Counted from the first letter of the stretch, positions 12,108 to 23,526 are shown. The stretch is 64,000 nucleotides of DNA from Mesorhabditis belari (GCA_958450365.1 CAUEEP010000886.1:579501-643500); one strand, 5' to 3'. The notes: a model not told the origin generated them from the sequence alone. A program made the numbers and translations.

Positions 12108-12322
12108 TTTCCGCCTTTTCCGTCGCGTGCGTAACTGCTCTATTCGTTTTGCTTTGAAAATCAAAAGATATTGAACTTTCCGCCTTTTCCGTTGCAGTGC
12201 GTAGCTGCCCTATCCGTTTTGCTTTGAAAATCAAAAGATATTGAACTTTCCGCCTTTCCGTCGCACTGCGTAGCTGCCCTAGTCGTTTTGCTTTGAAAAT
12301 CAAAAGATATTACATTTTCCGC
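12108..12322. repeat. Three tandem units of about 67 bp
   Basis: Three copies of a unit containing gttttgctttgaaaatcaaa followed by gatattgaactttccgcc. Copies differ by small indels (tccgccttttccgt against tccgcctttccgt). The minus-strand frame stays open through it, but nothing suggests a host protein. Confidence 0.85.
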
Positions 12323-12908
12323 TTACAAACCTGTTTACAATGTTGCTCAAGCTTCGATTCCATATTAGAAACAAGTCCAGACATCATGCATGACAAAAAG
12401 GAACAAAAACTGACTCATCAATCATTCATTTGAGCTAAATCCTCATTTATACATTCAATTAATTTTCACAAAATATTCCCATCAATTCCGCCAGGTGATA
12501 GACACAAAATGTGACTTTTTCACAGAATCCCCTCTCATTTTCACCTGTTTTATTTCTCGATCTCCTTTTTCATTTCATTCCGGTACATGATGAACCAAAT
12601 TTTTCACATTTTTCATATCGAAAAACAGTTCTTTGTTGCTTTTCTTGGTTTTTGAGATTTGTGTGGGAAGTGTTTTTTTGGCGTTAAAGTATTTTACTGC
12701 TTATCCGTTAAAGTATTTTACTGCTTTCTTGAGCACATTCATTTTTCTACCCAAAATAATATTCATTTTTAGTTTCCATGTATCCATTCAATCGATTGGC
12801 ATCGATGAATGCGGGCGATGAAAGAAATCATTCAAGACATCAAACAATTGTTCCCAAAAGTTTCATGGCAAACATTGTAGAGGTGGGTTTTTTTACTAAA
12901 ACTTTACT

Positions 12909-13173
12909 GGATATTATTTTGAAGAGGAGGAAAATGGGATGTGAAAAGATATGAATTCGGAGAAAAAAGGAGACTGACTAAAATTGGGGTATTTCAAATT
13001 ACTAAAACAAATTTTTCCGCAAATCCTTCTCGAAATTTGGTCTTCCGGAAGTCGCTTATTAGTTGATCTGATTTGTTTTCCCCCTTGAAATACCCCAATT
13101 TTAGTCCGTCTCCTTTTTTCTCAGAATTCATATCTTTTCACATCCCATTTTCCTCCTCTTCAAAATAATATCC
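12909..13173. mobile_element. Long inverted repeat, 265 bp
   Basis: Arms of about 110 bp starting ggatattattttgaagagga and complementary to the right end, around a central loop near 13,030-13,070 (ttcgaaatttggtcttccgg-like). No clear target duplication. Probably another foldback MITE. Confidence 0.8.
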
Positions 13174-13421
13174 ATTCCCTTTTCTTTTCTTTAATTCCAT
13201 TAGATCCATTCACTCATTAGGACTTTTTCAAGGAAAACAAATCCTTATTTGTTTTTGTTTATCCAAACATTCAATCCTAGTTTTTTATGGGTAGGATTCA
13301 AAGTTTTTTTAAGTTTTCTTATAATATATCCTTATTTATTTTTAAGTAGCCCACAGTTATGAAGACCCGAGCATTTCCCTCTTTCTTCCTTGTCTTTTCT
13401 ATTTCTTCTTGGGCAAAGAAG

Positions 13422-13513
13422 GCGCCGTTAGCTCAGTGATAGAGCATCTGCTTACCGGGTCGATGCATCGGGCCCGGTAAGCAGAAGGTCGAGGGTTCAA
13501 TTCTTGGTTTGAA
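13422..13513 (+). pseudogene. tRNA-like sequence with an enlarged anticodon hairpin
   Basis: A good D arm (gttagctcagtgatagagc) and a T arm (gagggttcaattcttgg) frame an oversized anticodon stem. ctgcttaccggg pairs perfectly with cccggtaagcag across a short loop. It could be an intron-containing tRNA or a tRNA pseudogene with an inserted palindrome. The 5' end ggcgccg has no matching 3' acceptor strand, which favours a pseudogene. Confidence 0.5.
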
Positions 13514-13583
13514 ATTCTTTACCATTCATTTCTTTACTTTAATATAAGAGTTTCCATCATACTTTACTCTAAAGTTCCATTTT

Positions 13584-13672
13584 TCTCAATCAGGATCGAA
13601 CCCTGGCTTTTAAAACACCAGGCATCTTAAGCCTCTTAAGCATCTTAACCACTTGGCCAACTTGTTAAATAA
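13584..13672 (-). pseudogene. tRNA-Leu(AAG)-like pseudogene
   Basis: On the minus strand: A box ggccaagtggttaagatgc, a partly duplicated anticodon arm (ggcttaagatgcc, reading AAG), a long variable arm and a B box gggttcgatcc. The duplication in the anticodon region and the lack of an acceptor stem make it unlikely to be functional. Confidence 0.5.
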
Positions 13673-14086
13673 GATCTACGAAATGTTGAAGCTTGCCATC
13701 TTTTGCCATCCGCAAGTTATCGTCTCTTAGTTTCTGGGCTATATCTTGGCTGTAGCTTCGCGAAACGGTTTCATTTCTTTTTTATATGAAAATCGCGATG
13801 ATTTTCTACAGAGAATTTCTTTATACAAATTCTAGGATGCTTTTGAGATTTTTATTAAAGGTTTGAAAGATGGGCTCCAAACAACCCTTAGCATGCCACA
13901 TTATTCAAACTCTTTATAGTTCATTTTCAAACTGATATCGGTTTTCTTGCTATGGCATCAGTGCTATCAGTTTTGAGGGGATATTGTAAGGAGCTTTGCA
14001 GTACTCAAGAAAACTATTAAGCTTTCAAAAATCGATATTACTTTAGCGTACTGCCAAAAACCCCAGTAATGCACTAAACTTTTTAG

Positions 14087-17000
14087 ATGTCACTATTGAC
14101 AAATGGATGGAAAGAAGAATTGGGCGTGCCGAAAGATGAAGAACCATTCATTGATGCATGTTCTGAGTAAGTTGCAAGTTTTTTTGCTTAAAACCCACCT
14201 TTTAGATCTCCATCACAAGGACCGACAATGTTGCCGTTTCGAAATGTGAAATGTTTTAGGTAAATATTGGGAAAAAGAAATTACAAAGCTCTATATTTTT
14301 AGTCGTTCAATCGGTCCCGTTCTTCAATTCCTTCGCATGATCGCCTTTTTCCCGGGAATTTTTCAAAACAGTAATCGACGACGAGATCGCAGATTCATTA
14401 GAGCTGTTAGTTTTGAGAAAAACTGAATTTCAAATCTGATTTTTAGATTTATTTCCTCCTCTACAACTTCTCGATTCTCGTCATTTTGTTGAACTGTTTT
14501 TTGAGTAAAGTCACCATCGAACAAATGATGTTTTATCAGGTGAATAACAAAAAAAAGATTATAAGTAAAGTAAATGCTAAAATCAAATTCCTTTTTCCTT
14601 TTTCCTTTTTCAATTACCCAATTTTCAGTCTCGTTTCGGATTGATGCATTCATTGACGGTTTCTTCAATCGTTTCCGGCATTAAGCCACTCATAAACGCG
14701 GTTGTCATCCTGATTTTCATCATCAACATCAAGGCACATTATCGTCTCATCAGTACGGTTGATACGGTAATTATTATTATCAGATATTATGTTATTATAT
14801 TCAAATCCAACACGTAAATGCTAGATTTTATTTAACAATGTCGGTCACCGGTCACTAAACGTGATATTTTGCATTTTGATGAGCCGATTGGGCTGAAAAG
14901 TTATACCCAGGTGTTTTCGAGTGTGAGGAATTCGAATCTGTCATTAGATTTGCGGCAAAGTTGCTCTATTTTTGGAAATATCGCAAAAAATATATAGGGA
15001 TCGACTAGTGCTCATTGAAGTACTTGTTAAATGAGTTGCATAAATCTGATTTCGAAGTTTTTATTAGATAAATGTAGCCAAGATTAAGGCCTACAATTCT
15101 CTAAATAACACTTGACACTTTGAAATAAATTAAGCATGCGACAACTACTTTCCAAAAAGTTGTCCGAATAATTTTGCCCAACTCTGTAGATCATGGCTTC
15201 GTTATTTTTTTTCTCTATTTTCGTTTAATTACCCAAATTTTTGGAGATGCTCGTATTGATTCTAAAGTTAAAGTTGCACAAAAAGTAATAATAGATTCGA
15301 ATTTCCCACTCCGGAAAGCCATCAGGTTACAAATTTTTAGACCAATTTTCGGGGTAGGCTAGTTTCCGCAATTTTTTTTTTGCGCAACAGGGTCATCTGC
15401 GCAACTCACCATAACTTTTTTTCTAAGTGGATCAATCTTTATGATTTTGGTTTCATTTTGTTGCACTTATTGAGATCTACAAAATGAAACCAAAATCATA
15501 AAGATTGGCCCACTTAGAAGAAAGTTATGGTGAGTTGTGCAAACGACCTAGTTGCGCAAAAAAAATTGCGGAAACTAGCCTACCCCCAATTTTCAATTCC
15601 AGGTGGATCTCTGTTTCCGTGCCGCATTCCACACCACTCCAAACACCGCTCAATATATTTGTGTTTTCTTTTGCATCTCCTTTTTTTTCTTTTTCACCCC
15701 ACTTATTCTATTCGTCGTTGAGTTCTTTTCATTCGGAGAGTTCATTCAGTGAGTTTTTGGGAAAAAGATTTTAAAACATTAAAACTTAAAGCTAACAATT
15801 ATAAACCCATTCACAAAATTTTAGCCATCAAAACCCGAAAATGCAATTTTGGTGGGTTTCCCGAAAGAGAAATCAGTGAAATAAAAAAAAAAACAAAAAA
15901 CTTCTTCCACTTTTCTTTGACTTTAAAAAAATTAATCAATGCTTTAAATAACAACTGAAACTTCTTGCAAATTCAGCTTCGAATAAATCAATTTCAAATT
16001 TTCAGCCTTGGCTCGTTTCTCGATTTTCGATTTCTTCTAGTTCCGATGCTTTCATTGTGGAATATCGTACCACTTTTGTATTATGACATGTACAATCGAA
16101 TTGTTAGGTGAGTTTTAAATGCTATTATAATTAGCTTTAATACTAAATAAACTTGAAATGAACTCATTACTCTAAAACCTTTTTTCAATTCTAGATTCTA
16201 CTGCCGAATCTTGATCCATTCACTCGATAAAGAGCACCTGAAGCGGCATTTCTCGCTGAAATTTTACTATGAGCAATTTCTCCGAATCACGAATGTACAG
16301 GTACTTGAAAGATTCTCAAATGTAGCATTTTTCAAAAAGAATTCGCTAGGCGAGAATTTGAACTCAAGCCAAAGAAACATCACAGGTTCCGTAGGCTAGC
16401 GCACTATCCACTAGACCACAGAAGCCGCTGAGGGATCTTCTTGTAAATAACATAAATTGTTTTTCATGTCCTTTTTGGCACATTCGATTTTCCTTTTGCT
16501 GCAACAGGAAATCATTCCTGTTCTCAGCGACCAGGGCGCGTTACCGGTTTGGCCGTTCCTGTAATACCTGTAATGGTAGCGCTTCCTCCAATAGTAGCGC
16601 CACTTAACTGAATATCTTAATGCCTATGAGAAATCTCAAGATATTCAGCTTTTTTCTTTCTAGCTTGCAACTACAACCTTTTCATTCAGTTCTTTTCCTT
16701 TTTACTGCTTTTCTAGCATTTTTTATTCGTTTTCTTTGATAGTTTTTACTTTTTTAGGTTCGATGAGCGATCACGAAAGCTAGGATGACTTTGAAGCGTT
16801 TCGCGATCAAAGCGAGCACGAACTGAACAGATTCTTTGAAGAAGTCCAAGAACACCAATGAATTGAACGAAGAATTGCACGAGGAATCGGACAAAAAGCA
16901 AACGAGGGAACGGACAAACCAAGGTGAAAGAAAAAAGCAATAAATGCGAAGCCTAAACTCGATGCGGCAAAAATGGCTCGCGAAGTCTCCGTTCATGCCA

Positions 17001-20000
17001 CTACCAGATTCTATAAAAGTGATCGAGTTTGTGTTTAACGATACGTCAAACAAACAAATGAACCAAACAAAATGCACGGAAAAAGGAAGCGGCTCGATGG
17101 TGGCGGACGCGCTTGACCTCAAAAGAGATTGATGAAGCTTTGGCAATGTGGATGCTTGAAAAAGGAGCGAAAAAAGCGAGTGACTCGAATGATCTGGAAC
17201 GAAGCGGCTAATCGATTTGCTAATGCAGAGATTCTCTTCAAAAGAAGACGGTTAGATCGAATCGTTTCTAAAGCAGCACCAATTCGCATTGAGAGCGGCG
17301 ACCACAACATGTCAAAAGCTTTCTAGCGAATTTGAGAAAATTCTTGTCAACCATTTCCTGAATGTGAACAAGAAAATCGAAGAGAGCACTTTCAAGCACA
17401 TATTTGCATGTGACAAAACGGTTGTTTGACTTGATTCTTTAACGCGTATTTTTGATTTTACTGTTATTTTGTTGTTTGTTAAAGATGAATAAATGAAATT
17501 GAAAGCTGAAAAAAACTCTGGTTAATTATCTTGAAAACTTCCAGATTGGGCTGTTTAAAAATTTTAAGGAAGAAAAATGAGTAGCACCCCCTCTAATCGT
17601 AGCGCCCCCCAGGTGCGGAGGTGGGAAAAAATAGTAGTGCCGGCGCTACTATTACAGGTATTACGGTAGGCAGCTACAAAAGGATCTATGTACCAGGAAC
17701 GATGTGTTTACAATTTTTGAGCGCAAAGTGCACCAGTTACCTAGACTTTTCTGTGTAAAGCTAAAAGAAAACCTATTCCCAGTAATCCCATTAAAGTGTA
17801 ATTTCCAGGAAGCGATCGGTGGTCTCTTCAACCCGTATTTATTCTTTTCCTTAGCTTGGTCAATGGCTATCCTTTGTTTATCCATTTATTTCGTCACCCA
17901 ACCATCAGAAGAGTTCGTTTTTATTGAAATTTCGTGAAAATCATTTTTCCTTTCAGTATTTTTGTCACAATTGCTCCCGAATATCAAAGCGTGGACTTCC
18001 AGATTTTGATCAAGAAAAAAGTGAAATTCGCGATGAGCTGGAGTTTTATTCAGGTAGCTTCAAAAAAAAGATAATCATTGAGAAATTTCTATTATTTTTT
18101 TTTCAAAGCAATCAATCTTAATTTCAGGTATTCGTCGCCTCATTGAATGTCTTGATGATCTGTTGGTCAGGAATGCAAACGAATGAAACAGTGAGTTTTG
18201 GCTTGTAAAACTGTAAAATATTTAAAGACACAAATATTTAAAGGAGTACTCCGGCCCGAAAAGTGATTTTCTAGAACCACGACTATTTGTATACCAATCG
18301 ACGCGTTTCAGTCTCCTTTTCATCTCCAAGAAAGAATTGCTAAGAAAAACCTTGAAAACACTAAAAATCCTGGAAAAACTATGAAAAACTGTCAAAAAAT
18401 ACGCTTGGGAGTCTAAAATGCAATCTGACGGAACCATTATATATGAGAATTAATTTTACCCTAGTTTTTGTCTAGACGACGGCAACAATTTCTCGGCAAA
18501 GACGGCAGCAATCCCTATAACAACCAGCAAAAGACCGTTAAAGATATTCAGCTAAGCACCTGAAAGTTAATTAACGGTTTTGTTTTGGGGTATTTAACAA
18601 GTTTTTTCTTTCTTTCACATCTTTCTTTCTTAAGTTTTTCGTCTTTTCTATCCCTTCTTTACATCTTTTTTTTCTTTTAACACTCTCTAGCACACGTAAT
18701 AATTCCGAAGAAATGAGTTCCGAAGAAAGAAGTTTCTAGTTGACAGTTTATTAGTTGTGCTTGAAAGGTATTTAGGAAAATAGTTTTTTTGATTTCAATG
18801 TTCTATATCTACAAATCAAGAGGCTGTTTAAAAAGTCTAAAGAAAATTATTCTATCAGTCAATTCGAATCAAAATTTTTAATGTTTGCTAAAAGGTAGGA
18901 CAATGGGAAAGTATTAATCAAAAGCTTAGTTTTTTTCGTTAGCTTTCGTTAATGAAAGGGTAATAATTGTACATATTCGTAAGGACCTTGGCCTCAACTA
19001 ATCGCTTCTTAAAAAATCTAATCAAAAACAAAAAAACAAAAGCCAAATGAAAACGAGCGGGATTCGAACCCTCGATGGTTGGCCTCTTTGGCAAGAACAC
19101 TAACGACTCGGCCAAACCGGTAACGCGCCCTCGTCGCTGAGAACAAGTTATAATGGTTCGAAGCAAAAATGGGATTTCGCTGGGAATCGGAATACCCCTT
19201 TAAGGGAAGGGCATTAAAAAAAGAATTGGCTATGGAAGGGTTCGAACTCAAGCCAACAAACTTCATAAGTTCCGTAGACAGCTGCACTATCCACTAGACC
19301 ACCGAAGCTGTTGGAAGCTTTCCTTATGGCACCCCATAAAGAGACCGAAATTTAAGCAAATTTTCTATGCCAAATTTCTCGTGTTTGCCTGGGTATTTGC
19401 AGCTAATTTTTATAGATTCAGAATGAGCATAGCCGATTCTATAAGATGCATCTTGGCTCGAATCGATTCTCAACTTTAAGCTGAGACCATTCGATGCAGA
19501 AATCCAAGAAAAAACCAAAACTAAACTTTGACAGCCAAAGAAATTTCAGACTCGAGAAATCGTCGATCATGTGCTTCGAATCGTGCCCGATGCGAATGCA
19601 GATTTGGATCGATTTCAGGTAAAAGCCTAGTAGAGTATTGTTGGAAAGTACAAACGTGTCATTAACACATTCGCGACGACGGCTTTTGGGGCGTACAGTC
19701 GCGTAGTCGCTAACTGTTTTATTGATTTGTTGTAAATTCAAAGAGAAACTAAACTATTCTAGTCATTCGATAGCCTTGAGAAAACTATTAGGTTGATGCA
19801 AAAGTCTTTTTCATTTTTTTCGTACTTCCGTTAAAAAGTAACAAATGCACCAATTGAACAACGGTTTATTGCATTCGAAAGGCCAATTATTTTTCTGCAA
19901 AATGACATTAAAACGAGTTTAAAATGTCTTATGTCTAGATTTTTTTGAGAGCCTGAATTCGGGTAGTCAAAAAAGGCGACGGCTCGATGATGCATTTTAG

Positions 20001-20794
20001 ACGCTTTAGCTAAGGAAACCAATCTTGATGTTAATAAATAAAAGATAGAGCACAAAAAGTTCGATATTTTTTCAGATTTTCAGAGAAATTGATTCAGCCA
20101 ATTTCTTTATAGAGGTTTTTATAGATTTTTATGAAAAACCCGTTTTCACTCTCGAATTTGCTTGAAAGTGAACCCAAATTGACTTAAAAAGATGGGAAAT
20201 TGAACAATAAACACTTTTCATTTAGAGCAAACCATATGTTAATTGATGACTTTGTTATTTTTCAAAAGAAGTACGAAAAAAATGAAAAAGACTTTTGCTC
20301 AACCTAATAGTACAAAATTATCGAGAACTTCTTGCGAAATTAATAACAAAACCCTTAAAAACTTGAGTCGATATGAAAAATAAGTGTCATTAGTACGTCG
20401 TCGTCGTGAATATGTTAATAGATTTCAATATTTTCATTGATAACTTTTGCAGATCTCGTGTTTCGTTCACAAAATGACCACTCAATTCATGTGGGGAATG
20501 ACCGTCTGGAGAGCTTTCCTCCTTCAAAGAACCACTTTCTTTACGGTAATTTTATTAAATCTATGAATTCATTAAATCAATAATCAAATTCAGTTAATTT
20601 CTGTGATAATCACGTACGCGTTCCTTTTGCTCAAATTGAAAGAAAATCCCGAATTATCGCCGAAATCTTTCAATATTCAATCATCGGGAAATTTGAATAC
20701 AACAACAACAATAATGACAACAATATTGATGATGAATACGACATTTATTCCATCAACCACAACCGCAACAACTACCACAACATTCGGATATTAA
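14087..20794 (+). CDS. Gustatory-receptor-like 7TM protein (EGL-47/GUR type)
   Basis: Fourteen exons join in phase into about 489 residues: 14087-14166, 14206-14259, 14303-14405, 14447-14539, 14629-14766, 15603-15748, 16006-16107, 16195-16300, 17809-17933, 17957-18053, 18128-18190, 19550-19618, 20453-20545, 20594-20794. A soluble start (MSLLTNGWKEELGV) is followed by about seven hydrophobic segments, including FLLYNFSILVILLNC, INAVVILIFIINI, YICVFFCISFFFFFTPLIL and FLLVPMLSLWNIV. The C-terminal half has FVHKMTTQFMWGMTVWRAF and RTTFFTLISVIITYAFLLL, then a Thr-rich tail. Topology, length and the late TY-hydrophobic motif fit the nematode gustatory receptor family, which acts in sensory neurons; the assignment rests on my recollection of the family. 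The AG just before the ATG suits trans-splicing. Several introns hold MITEs. Confidence 0.65.
15351..15587. mobile_element. Foldback element next to an exon
   Basis: A palindrome starting ggggtaggctagtttccgca and ending in its complement. The arms contain gcaactcaccataac and aatctttatgattttggttt. It lies in intron 5 of the receptor gene and ends only 15 bp before exon 6. Related sequence occurs at 34,186-34,326 and 62,000-62,175. Confidence 0.8.
16347..16432 (-). pseudogene. tRNA-like repeat, intron 8 of receptor gene
   Basis: On the minus strand it reads tggtctagtggatagtgc (A box) followed by a B-box-like gagttcaaattc. It is clearly related to 19,240-19,314. A further shared segment (gggcgcgttaccggtttggc) follows at 16,533 and matches the complement near 19,130, so both belong to one dispersed repeat. 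Confidence 0.5.
16558..17666 (+). mobile_element. Decayed DNA transposon with CENP-B-like HTH remnant
   Basis: The ends match in inverted orientation (left cctgtaatacctgtaatggt, right attacaggtattacgg), with TA following the right end. Broken frames inside read IDEALAMWMLEKGAKK, then in a shifted frame TRMIWNEAANRFANA and FKRRRLDRIV. This resembles the CENP-B/pogo type DNA-binding domain, in which a conserved ALxxWL segment is followed by a second helix-turn-helix. There is no catalytic domain, so it is a non-autonomous remnant. It lies in intron 8 of the receptor gene. Confidence 0.6.
19050..19132 (-). pseudogene. tRNA-like pseudogene
   Basis: On the minus strand: ggtttggccgagtcgttagtg (D-arm-like) and a clean B box (gggttcgaatccc). 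The anticodon arm is irregular and the acceptor does not pair. It forms a unit with the following tRNA-like sequence at 19,240. Confidence 0.5.
19240..19314 (-). pseudogene. tRNA-like pseudogene, second of a pair
   Basis: The minus strand has A box tggtctagtggatagtgc and B box ggttcgaaccc. It shares the middle segment (ctacggaac...ggcttgagttc) with 16,347-16,432, so this is a repeated, tRNA-derived unit and not a working tRNA gene. Confidence 0.5.
19666..20414. mobile_element. piggyBac-type MITE (TTAA) with nested mariner MITE
   Basis: Flanked on both sides by TTAA. The left end starts CACATTCGCGACGAC and the right end ends with the near complement (gtcgtcgtgaatatg). TTAA duplication is diagnostic of piggyBac-type insertion. 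It lies in intron 12 of the receptor gene. A relative is at 22,026-22,252, and a right end at about 23,495-23,516. Confidence 0.8.
19788..20307. mobile_element. Mariner MITE, 520 bp, nested
   Basis: It begins TTAGGTTGATGCAAAAGTCT and ends with the complement (agacttttgctcaacctaa), flanked by TA. The ends match classic mariner termini. It sits inside the TTAA element, so it is the younger insertion. A truncated relative is at 63,774 to the window end. Confidence 0.85.
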
Positions 20795-20824
20795 TCGACG
20801 ACTACTTGAGAATAAAAAGAACTA

Positions 20825-21792
20825 CCGTAAATACTAATAGAAGCCGCCCCCCTAAAGGAGCATTGCGTCTAAGTTTACTCTCAAACAAACGCTCATATCT
20901 CGACACCAATACGTTTCTTTCTGCGCACTTGGGTATCAAATTAAAGTAGAGAAAATGGGTGATTTTTTTGAGATATAACACATATTTTTAGCATTAACCA
21001 GCGCCTAGAAAAAATGATGAAAAATCGGTTTTTTTTTCACTTTTCAATCATTTTTTCTAGGCGCTGGTTAAAGTTAAAAATATGTGTTATATCTCAAAAA
21101 GTCACCCATTTTCTCTACTTTAATTTGATACCCAAGTGCGGAGAAAGAAGCGTATTGGTGTCGAGCTATGATCCTTTTTTGAGAGTAAACTTACAAGGGA
21201 AGATCAACTGGCTGAGCCAGTCAAATGACATGCGAACTGTACCATTTGATGCAGAATTTCATGCTGACTCCGAATCTGCTTTCCGTTTTTGCTGGACGTT
21301 ATTCTGGCAGGAGTTATAAGTGTCCAAAGTTAGGACTAGTTTTTTTAGGACTTTGAAAATATGAGTTTTTGGGACTTAGGCGCCTTCTGCGCGGTCTTGA
21401 TTCTAGTAGGCCGTGGTCGAGCGGTAGAGCGTCTGTCTTCGAGATCAAAGATATCTGGTTCGAGATCAAAGATATCTGGTTCGAGATCAAAGATATCTGG
21501 TTCGAGATCAAAGGTATCTGGTTCGAGTCCGCATATAGCTTTTTTCGAGATGTGAAAACTTGCGTTCTTTGTGTGCTCGGACATGGACCATCTTCCGAGA
21601 TCACAGTTTAATCAAACAGTCAGCTCAACAATAATATTGCCTATTGTTTTAAACTAACAAACTGCAAAACAACAAATGAAGTTGCCAGTTGTTAGACGAG
21701 ATAGCGTTGCCTTCCCAGACGCGTTAGACGAGATAGAGTTGCCTTCCCAGACGCGTTAGACGCGACGCTCCTATAGGGTAGAGTATTTACGG
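20825..21792. mobile_element. Composite region bounded by CCGTAAATACT ends
   Basis: The left end CCGTAAATACTAATAGAAGC and right end agtatttacgg are inverted and flanked by TA. Inside is a palindrome centred near 21,035 (arms with ggcgctggttaa) and then the tRNA-like element at 21,190-21,610. It may be one element carrying nested insertions or two neighbours. Confidence 0.5.
21404..21541 (+). pseudogene. tRNA-like sequence with a 21-bp tandem duplication
   Basis: D arm ggtcgagcggtagagcg is followed by four copies of the 21-bp unit gagatcaaagatatctggtt(c) covering the anticodon-to-T-arm region, then a terminal ggttcgagtcc B box. With one copy of the unit it would resemble a tRNA. It lies in a dispersed repeat shared with 35,248-35,653. 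Confidence 0.6.
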
Positions 21793-22025
21793 TAATCGAA
21801 CTAATCATTGTTGTTCTGTACATAATGTTTTTTTTTGGCAAAAAGGGTTTATTGCGCATAGTTGAAACGTGTTTTGTTTTTTATTTGAATTCTCTCAATG
21901 CTGTTTTTTTTGAGTAATTGTGACTCTTATGCCGCCCATTTTGAATCTTATAACACATTTTGCATACCATACCACTACAACATCCTTTAAGATTTTAAGA
22001 CTCATTTTTTAAGAGATATTAACAC

Positions 22026-22252
22026 ATTCAGGACGACAGCTTTTTCGGCGTACAGTCGCGTAGTTGTCACTGTTTTACTGATAATTTTGTTGTAAATGCA
22101 AAGATAAACGAAACTATTCTAGTCATTCGATAGCCCTGAATCTCCTCTTGAAAACTAGTACAAAGTTACCGAGGACTTCTTGCGAAATTAGAGTTGATAT
22201 GCAAAATAAGCATTAGTACGGTCCACCGGTGGATCGGATCGTCGTAAATGTG
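22026..22252. mobile_element. piggyBac-type MITE relative
   Basis: It starts after TTAA with CACATTCAGGACGAC and ends gtcgtaaatgtg, near a caccggtggatcgg palindrome. The right flank is TTGC and not TTAA, so the right duplication has mutated. Same family as 19,666-20,414. Confidence 0.6.
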
Positions 22253-22838
22253 TTGCAGTACTAATTCTGAGTTTCGTTGGTGAAAATGCATGTAAGGATA
22301 GGCTTTTGGACGTTCGGCGAACCCCTATTTTGTCTTCTCTTTTCTTTTTATCTTCAATTTGCCTCTTTGCCCATTTTTCTCACAAATTTGCTCAAATGTG
22401 ATAAATCGTTATGAACTAAACAAAACTTTAAAAGAAAAAACTAAAAATTTAACTCCAATTATTCATTTGGAATAGAAGAACCTAGAATTGAAAAATGAGA
22501 AACCAAAAAAATATGTTTCAAAGAAATACACGTATTGGCGATGGGGTAAAGAAAAAGCGAAAAATGGAGATTATTTGAGGGGAATTTGGTGGAATTTGAG
22601 TGAAATTTGAGGGAAATTTGAAAATTACAGAAGCCTAGCAATGAAAAAGACGAGAAAATATGAAAGAATACGGGGATTTTCGGAGACATTTTTGTCGACT
22701 TTTTCAGCGGTCTGATTCGAAGAAACGGAGAGATGAGGCTGGAAATCGATGGGAAATAAATAGAAACGAAAATGCTACACACTAAATTTCATTTTAAAAT
22801 ATTGTTCTAGCAAGCCGTAGGACTTGAGTTAATCGAGC

Positions 22839-22872
22839 TCTCGTTGAATTCTAAAATCAACGAGAGCTCGAT
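22839..22872. repeat. Short palindrome
   Basis: gagctctcgttga and tcaacgagagctc flank an 8-base loop. No further context. Confidence 0.7.
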
Positions 22873-22939
22873 TTTAAATCAAAGCAAAGTCAGCGGTGTT
22901 CTTTTAGCGTTTTTAGCAAATTCGCAACGCTTATCGGAC

Positions 22940-23158
22940 ATTTGATACGCGGCCCTTTTGCCATTGGCAATCCAACTTTTAACTCAAATATCTTGGTGTT
23001 GGGCTATTCAATTGAAATATTTTTGGTAGCATTAGATGCGCCAAGTTTTTCTCTGTCGATTGGTATAAAAACTATTTCAATTGGACGGCTCAACACCAAG
23101 AAATTTGAGCTCAAAGTTGGATTGCCAATGGCAAAGGGGGCGGGGCGCGTATAAAAGG
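22940..23158. mobile_element. Palindromic repeat, 'TTTTATACGCG' family, copy 2
   Basis: The left arm starts gatacgcggcccttttgcca; the right arm ends aaaggggg-like sequence and gcgcgtataaaagg. The arms contain ccattggcaatccaact and the centre tcgattggtataaaaac. Same family as 10,676. Confidence 0.85.
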
Positions 23159-23275
23159 TCCGAAAGAGAAAGACTTGGCGCATCCAATGATACCAATAAT
23201 TTATAAATTGAACAGCCCAACACCGAGATATTTGAGCCGAAAGTTAGATTGACAATGGCAAAAGGGGTGGGACGA

Positions 23276-23485
23276 TGGACCTTTTATACGCGCCCCGCCC
23301 CCTTTGCCATTGGCAATATGACTTTGAACTCAAATATCTTGGTGTTGGGTTGTTCAATTGAAATAGTTTTTGTACCAATCGACAGAGAACGACTTGGCAC
23401 ATCTAATGATATCAAGAATATTTCAATTCGACAACCCAACACAACGATATTTGAGCTCAAAGTTAGATTGCCAATGGCAACCAGG
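23276..23485. mobile_element. Palindromic repeat, 'TTTTATACGCG' family, copy 3
   Basis: The left arm starts ggaccttttatacgcgcccc and the right arm ends ttgccaatggcaacc. It lies just beside copy 2, separated by a third partial arm (23,160-23,275), and interrupts a piggyBac-type end near 23,495. Confidence 0.85.
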
Positions 23486-23526
23486 TGGTTGACACCGGTG
23501 GGTCGTATCGTTGTGAATATGTTAAC

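Noticed and set aside
16754..17146. 130-residue minus-strand frame
   Set aside because: It is antisense to the transposon relic, whose plus strand gives the recognisable CENP-B-like segments.
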